A stretch of DNA of 29,667 bases, taken from a virus. Each line of letters starts with the position of its first letter. Position 1 is the stretch's first letter. Positions 26,572-29,667 of the stretch are shown here, in pieces. A program made the position numbers and the translations under genes. The DNA lies in IMG/VR virus record IMGVR_UViG_3300032240_000618, positions 1 to 29,667 of that record; one strand, written 5' to 3'. The notes under the pieces are model-generated. The model saw nothing but the letters and a program-made list of their open reading frames with translations, ran no database searches and was not told where the DNA came from.

Positions 26572-27051
26572 ATGGCACAGAATAAGCTTATGGAAGAACT
26601 TAGTGGGATTGATGTGGCGCGAGCGCCCCGTCAGAGCCGTGAACAGGCAGAGCGCCCGAAGGTTTGGCAACCAGCTTCAACGCTGCCCGAACCCGACAAG
26701 CAGGCTGGATATACGTACCGCTGGGTTCGTGTTTCCACACTCGGTCAGAACGATGCTCGGAATATTTCTGCTGCTTTCCGCGAAGGTTGGGAGCCAGTAG
26801 GTATCGAAGAGCAGCCCCAGTTTAAGTTCCTTGTGGACCCGGACAGCCGCTTCAAAGACAACATCGAAGTCGCAGGACTGCTGCTGTGCAAGGTTCCTGA
26901 TGAGTTCATGGTCCAACGTCGAGAACACTTCGACCGCCAGACCCAAGCTCAGAATGAGTCTGTGGATAGCAACTTCATGCGAGAGAATGATGCCCGTATG
27001 CCGCTCTTTGCGGAGAAGCGTACTAAGACATCGTTTGGTTCAGGCAGATAA
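26572..27051 (+). CDS. Head-module protein, 159 residues
   Basis: It reads MAQNKLMEELSGIDVARAPR. The core is YRWVRVSTLGQNDARNISAA then FREGWEPVGIEEQPQ, followed by VAGLLLCKVPDEFMVQRREH and a final MPLFAEKRTKTSFGSG. The combination R-W-V-R-V with G-W-E-P-V and G-L-x-L-C-K-x-P-x-E is common to a family located between scaffold and capsid genes in phage genomes, probably a minor head protein. The start ATG 26572 is 2 bp after the scaffold stop. I cannot name a specific structural role. Confidence 0.85.
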   Translation: MAQNKLMEELSGIDVARAPRQSREQAERPKVWQPASTLPEPDKQAGYTYRWVRVSTLGQNDARNISAAFREGWEPVGIEEQPQFKFLVDPDSRFKDNIEVAGLLLCKVPDEFMVQRREHFDRQTQAQNESVDSNFMRENDARMPLFAEKRTKTSFGSGR

Positions 27052-27066
27052 GCTAGGAGCTTATAG

Positions 27067-27660
27067 ATGGCATACCCTACTGTTTCGGGGCCGTATGGCC
27101 TCATCCCGATCAACCTGATCGGTGGGCAGGTTTTCGCCAGTGCTACTCGTCAGATTCCGATTGCTACCAACTCCTCGACGGCCATCTATTTCGGTGACGT
27201 TGTGAAGCTGAACAGCACCGGTACGCTCGACAAGGACACTGGTACGAACGCTGCTACTCCGGTCGGCGTTTTCCTTGGTTGCTCGTATACCGATCCGACC
27301 TTTGGTAAGACGTTCCGTCAGTACTACGCTGCTACCACGAACATCACCGACATCGTTGCCTATGTGCAGGATGATCCGGATGCGCTGTTCAAGGTCGCTG
27401 TGGTTTCGACTGGTACGAACGTCAGCTACGTCACCCGTGCGAACGTCGGTGAAAATGCTGTGCTGGTCCAGACCGCTGGTTCGACCATCACTGGTGACTC
27501 CAAGGTTGCTATCAGCAGCACCACGGGTACCACCTCGACTTGGCCGATCCGTATCATCGATGTTATTCCTGAAACCCAGTCGTCTGCGGGCTCCTACACG
27601 GAAGTCGTGGTCAAGTGGAATCAGGGTATGCATCCGTACTACAACCCGACCGGCGTGTAA
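27067..27660 (+). CDS. Virion structural protein, probable head decoration
   Basis: 197 residues. The start MAYPTVSGPYGLIPINLIGG and its Thr/Ser/Gly-rich beta-sheet content (ATNSSTAIYFGDVVKLNSTG; SKVAISSTTGTTSTWPIRII) are those of small, abundant phage head-surface or tail proteins. DDPDALFKVAVVSTG and FLGCSYTD are further recognisable parts. It is coded just ahead of the capsid gene, and the codons are biased towards a set also used by the capsid gene (optimal for high expression), so it is likely an abundant virion component, for example a decoration protein. The start ATG 27067 has AGGAGCTTATAG ahead. Confidence 0.85.
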   Translation: MAYPTVSGPYGLIPINLIGGQVFASATRQIPIATNSSTAIYFGDVVKLNSTGTLDKDTGTNAATPVGVFLGCSYTDPTFGKTFRQYYAATTNITDIVAYVQDDPDALFKVAVVSTGTNVSYVTRANVGENAVLVQTAGSTITGDSKVAISSTTGTTSTWPIRIIDVIPETQSSAGSYTEVVVKWNQGMHPYYNPTGV

Positions 27661-27674
27661 GAGGAGTTTAACCA

Positions 27675-28586
27675 ATGGCAATTTCACGCGCACAACTTCT
27701 CAAGGAACTCCTCCCCGGTCTGAACGCTCTGTTTGGTCTGGAATATGCTCGCTACGGCGAAGAGCATAAGGAAATCTTCGAGACCGAGACCTCTGAGCGT
27801 TCGTTCGAAGAAGAAACCAAGCTGTCGGGCTTCTCGGCTGCTCCGGTTAAGAACGAAGGTTCGGCCATCGCATACGACAACGGTCAGGAAGTCTTCACTG
27901 CTCGCTACACCCACGAAACGATTGCTCTCGGGTTCTCGCTGACTGAAGAAGCGATTGAAGATAACCTGTATGACAGCCTCTCGGCTCGTTATACTAAGGC
28001 CCTTGCCCGTGCGATGTCGTACACCAAGCAGACTAAGGCTGCTGCGGTCCTGAACAACGGCTTCAACACTAGCTACCCCGGTGGCGACGGTCAGCCCCTG
28101 TTCTCGGCTTCGCATCCCATCGTCTCGGGTGGTACCAACTCTAACACGCCTTCGACGCAGGTTGACCTCAACGAGACTTCGCTTGAAGCCGCAGTCATTC
28201 AGATTGCTGCTTGGACCGATGAACGTGGTCTGCTTATCGCTGCGAAGCCGAAGAAGCTGGTCATCCCGCCGAGCCTGATGTTCGTTGCTACTCGCCTGCT
28301 CGAAACCGAACTCCGCGTCGGTACCTCGGACAACGATATCAACGCCATCAAGAACAATGGTGCGATCCCGGAGGGTTACACTGTTAACCACTTCCTGACC
28401 GACACCAACGGCTGGTTCCTTACCACCGATGTTCCCAATGGTCTGAAGCACTTTGTCCGTACCCCGATGAACACCGGAATGGACGGTGATTTCGATACCG
28501 GCAACGTCCGCTACAAGGCCCGCGAGCGTTATTCGTTCGGTTGGTCTGATCCCCTCGGTATGTGGGGTTCGTCGGGTTCGACGTAA
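27675..28586 (+). CDS. Major capsid protein (Mu gpT-like, HK97 fold)
   Basis: 303 residues. ELLPGLNALFGLEYARYGEE (about 11-30) and the acidic ETSERSFEEETKLSGFS begin the protein; YTHETIALGFSLTEEAIEDN, SYTKQTKAAAVLNNGFN and DGQPLFSASHPI follow, with KARERYSFGWSDPLGMWGSS at the end. This order matches the Mu gpT-like major capsid family of phage heads, with an HK97-type fold. The protein starts without an obvious signal or propeptide. It is coded by a gene with strongly biased codons and followed by a terminator, as expected for the most abundant virion protein. AGGAGTTTAACCA precedes ATG 27675. Confidence 0.93.
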   Translation: MAISRAQLLKELLPGLNALFGLEYARYGEEHKEIFETETSERSFEEETKLSGFSAAPVKNEGSAIAYDNGQEVFTARYTHETIALGFSLTEEAIEDNLYDSLSARYTKALARAMSYTKQTKAAAVLNNGFNTSYPGGDGQPLFSASHPIVSGGTNSNTPSTQVDLNETSLEAAVIQIAAWTDERGLLIAAKPKKLVIPPSLMFVATRLLETELRVGTSDNDINAIKNNGAIPEGYTVNHFLTDTNGWFLTTDVPNGLKHFVRTPMNTGMDGDFDTGNVRYKARERYSFGWSDPLGMWGSSGST

Positions 28587-28593
28587 TAGATCG

Positions 28594-28626
28594 GGGGAAG
28601 GGGGAAACCTCTTCCCCTTTTCTTTA
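28594..28626 (+). terminator. Intrinsic terminator after the major capsid gene
   Basis: Stem GGGGAAG (28594-28600) with CTTCCCC (28611-28617) and a 10-nt loop, followed by TTTTCTTT. It starts 7 bp beyond the capsid stop. A second hairpin AGGGGTA/TACCCCT (28628-28648) and a CCCTA-C-TAGGG palindrome followed by TTTT come just after, so termination may be two-step and partial. Confidence 0.8.
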
Positions 28627-28685
28627 AAGGGGTATATACCTTACCCCTACTAGGGTTTTATCCCGCGCCAACTGTCCTAGCAGAC

Positions 28686-28717
28686 GTAGTAGCGATGGTG
28701 TGGGAATGTGCTACTAC
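28686..28717 (+). promoter_or_regulatory. Leader hairpin before the 178-residue virion gene
   Basis: GTAGTAGC (28686-28693) and GCTACTAC (28710-28717) form an 8-bp stem around a 16-nt loop, immediately before the ribosome site ACGGAGATATT and ATG 28732. It could govern mRNA stability or translation of the following gene. Confidence 0.6.
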
Positions 28718-28731
28718 ACGGAGATATTACT

Positions 28732-29268
28732 ATGGCTCAGGCTACCTTTCAGGGTCCCGTCCGCTCACTGAGCGGTTTCATTTCGCAGGGTCCTAACACC
28801 GTTGCCGCTATTTCGACTGCGACGGCTACCCTTGATGTCGCTAACTACGCGGGTAAGATCATCCGCGTTACTGCCGCGACCTCCACCATCACACTGCCTG
28901 CAGTGAATGCTTCGGCTAACCCGGTTCAGTCGGGTCCGGGTCAGGACCCCAACACGCTGAATAACCTCGGCGCGACCTACATCTTCTTCATCCCAGCAAC
29001 TGCCACGGCGATCAAGATCATCACGGGTGCGGGTGACTTCCTGCTCGGTCAGCTTATCACTGGTGTCAGCGCTGCAGCTACTGCGGGTTCGGTTGTGATG
29101 TATGCAGCGGATGGTTCGACGACTCGCTCGGTCAACCTGAACGGTACGACTACCGGTGGTATTGCTGGTTCGTTTATCACTATCGTTGCTGTGTCGGCTA
29201 ATACCTACATGGTCTACGGTAAGCTGATCGGTTCGGGTACGCTTGCTACTCCGTTTGCTACTTCGTAA
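28732..29268 (+). CDS. Virion structural protein, 178 residues
   Basis: It reads MAQATFQGPVRSLSGFISQG and then a Thr/Ala/Ser-rich, beta-sheet-like body (ISTATATLDVANYAGKIIRV; ATSTITLPAVNASANPVQSG; STTRSVNLNGTTTGGIAGSF). There is no cysteine and very few charges. The start M-x-F-x-G-P-V-x-S-x-x-G-F is shared by a family of marine and freshwater phage structural proteins as I recall them. The start ATG 28732 has GGAGATATTACT ahead; an upstream frame at 28708 would run through the leader hairpin. Its codon bias is like that of the capsid gene, so an abundant surface or tail component is likely. Its position after the capsid terminator implies separate expression control. Confidence 0.82.
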   Translation: MAQATFQGPVRSLSGFISQGPNTVAAISTATATLDVANYAGKIIRVTAATSTITLPAVNASANPVQSGPGQDPNTLNNLGATYIFFIPATATAIKIITGAGDFLLGQLITGVSAAATAGSVVMYAADGSTTRSVNLNGTTTGGIAGSFITIVAVSANTYMVYGKLIGSGTLATPFATS

Positions 29269-29302
29269 TAGGGGCTCCTCTATAACGACTAGTAGGTGAT
29301 AT

Positions 29303-29667
29303 ATGCAGAACGAGAAAGCTTTTGATCTAGCTGGGCGCAGTCTCTTTATTGCGCTGCCAGCCTATGACTTCAAGGTATCCTTGAAGCTGGCTATTTCGTT
29401 GGCTCAGTTCGCGCAGCAAGCACAGCAGCACGGGATATCTATCCAGATCGGCTCTATTTGTGGCTGTTCGGTAGTATCCCGTGCCCGCAACCTACTCGCA
29501 CAGGACATGTTGGATTCCGATTGCACGGACCTGATGTTCATCGATGCGGATATCAATTTTGAGGCTGCTGATCTCTTCCGTCTGATGGCTTGGACCTCAG
29601 ACCCCAAGAAGGGGATCGTCGCGGGTATCCCGCGCACACGCAGCACGACTAAGACATATATCGGTAC
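29303..29667 (+). CDS. GT-A-fold glycosyltransferase-like protein, C-terminus outside window
   Basis: 121 codons from ATG 29303 (MQNEKAFDLAGRSLFIALPA) up to the right edge. VSRARNLLAQDMLDSDCTDL and MFIDADINFEAADLFRLM carry the same strand, R-A-R-N helix and metal-binding D-x-D motif as the gene at 4,011-4,781, followed by GIVAGIPRTRSTTK, which matches that gene's IVCGIYPKKEVN. The two are therefore likely paralogues; this one is in the late structural region and may glycosylate a virion protein, while the other lies in the early region. The substrate is unknown. AGGTGAT upstream of ATG is a modest ribosome site. Confidence 0.85.
   Translation, partial: MQNEKAFDLAGRSLFIALPAYDFKVSLKLAISLAQFAQQAQQHGISIQIGSICGCSVVSRARNLLAQDMLDSDCTDLMFIDADINFEAADLFRLMAWTSDPKKGIVAGIPRTRSTTKTYIG

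Noticed and set aside
1-29667. tRNA, rRNA, integrase, attachment site or lysis genes
   Set aside because: I looked for clover-leaf arms ending in CCA, recombinase motifs and holin/endolysin-type genes and found none in this window.

Overview
The window is a contiguous piece of a tailed bacteriophage (Caudoviricetes) genome. It holds a phage-type terminase pair, portal, scaffold, HK97-fold major capsid protein, a family A DNA polymerase, recombination nucleases and many tiny overlapping genes. There is no integrase, repressor or host housekeeping gene. The Gram-negative style Shine-Dalgarno sites, sigma70-like TTGACA/TTGACT promoters and moderately high GC suggest a proteobacterial, perhaps alphaproteobacterial, host; the host is inference.

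Layout. (1) 1-17,285, all on the minus strand: early and replication genes in leftward operons with four good promoter candidates (about 17.36, 16.02, 10.79 and 1.0 kb). In transcription order they are small zinc-ribbon and HTH proteins, a MoxR AAA ATPase with a DUF2201 metallopeptidase/VWA protein and a third conserved protein, a ribbon-helix-helix protein, a VRR-NUC nuclease, an AcrVA2-reminiscent protein, DNA polymerase, a run of mini-genes, a GT-A glycosyltransferase, a DUF3310 protein, a RecB/Cas4-type nuclease, an SNF2-type helicase and a zinc-binding protein cut by the window edge. (2) 17,379-18,166: non-coding, packed with AAYGTAAG octamers and AT-rich tracts (candidate replication origin), then a chain of hairpins and a terminator. 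(3) 18,167-19,360: two unidentified minus-strand genes. (4) 19,361-19,872: divergent intergenic region with a 24-bp perfect palindrome, G-rich and C-rich tracts and direct repeats (candidate packaging or control site). (5) 19,873-29,667, plus strand: HNH nuclease, TerS, TerL, portal, small protein, GroES-like co-chaperonin, scaffold, structural proteins, major capsid protein, terminator, another virion protein and a second glycosyltransferase cut by the right edge.

The most striking element is in the polymerase gene. An intein of 281 residues interrupts the O-helix (motif B) of the polymerase. Almost all of that intein's DNA also encodes, in a different frame on the same strand, a 254-codon HNH homing-endonuclease-like protein with intact zinc and nuclease motifs. 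Its stop codon overlaps the last intein codon. The intein frame shows only the splicing blocks at its two ends, with Ser/Thr-rich filler between, so the endonuclease appears to be carried out of frame inside a mini-intein.

Other points of interest are the octamer cluster and its recurrence inside an early promoter, twin promoters and twin hairpin leaders, and the MoxR/VWA cassette. Many small genes below 60 codons were read directly from the sequence and fill gaps that would otherwise look empty. No tRNA, rRNA or CRISPR array was seen.
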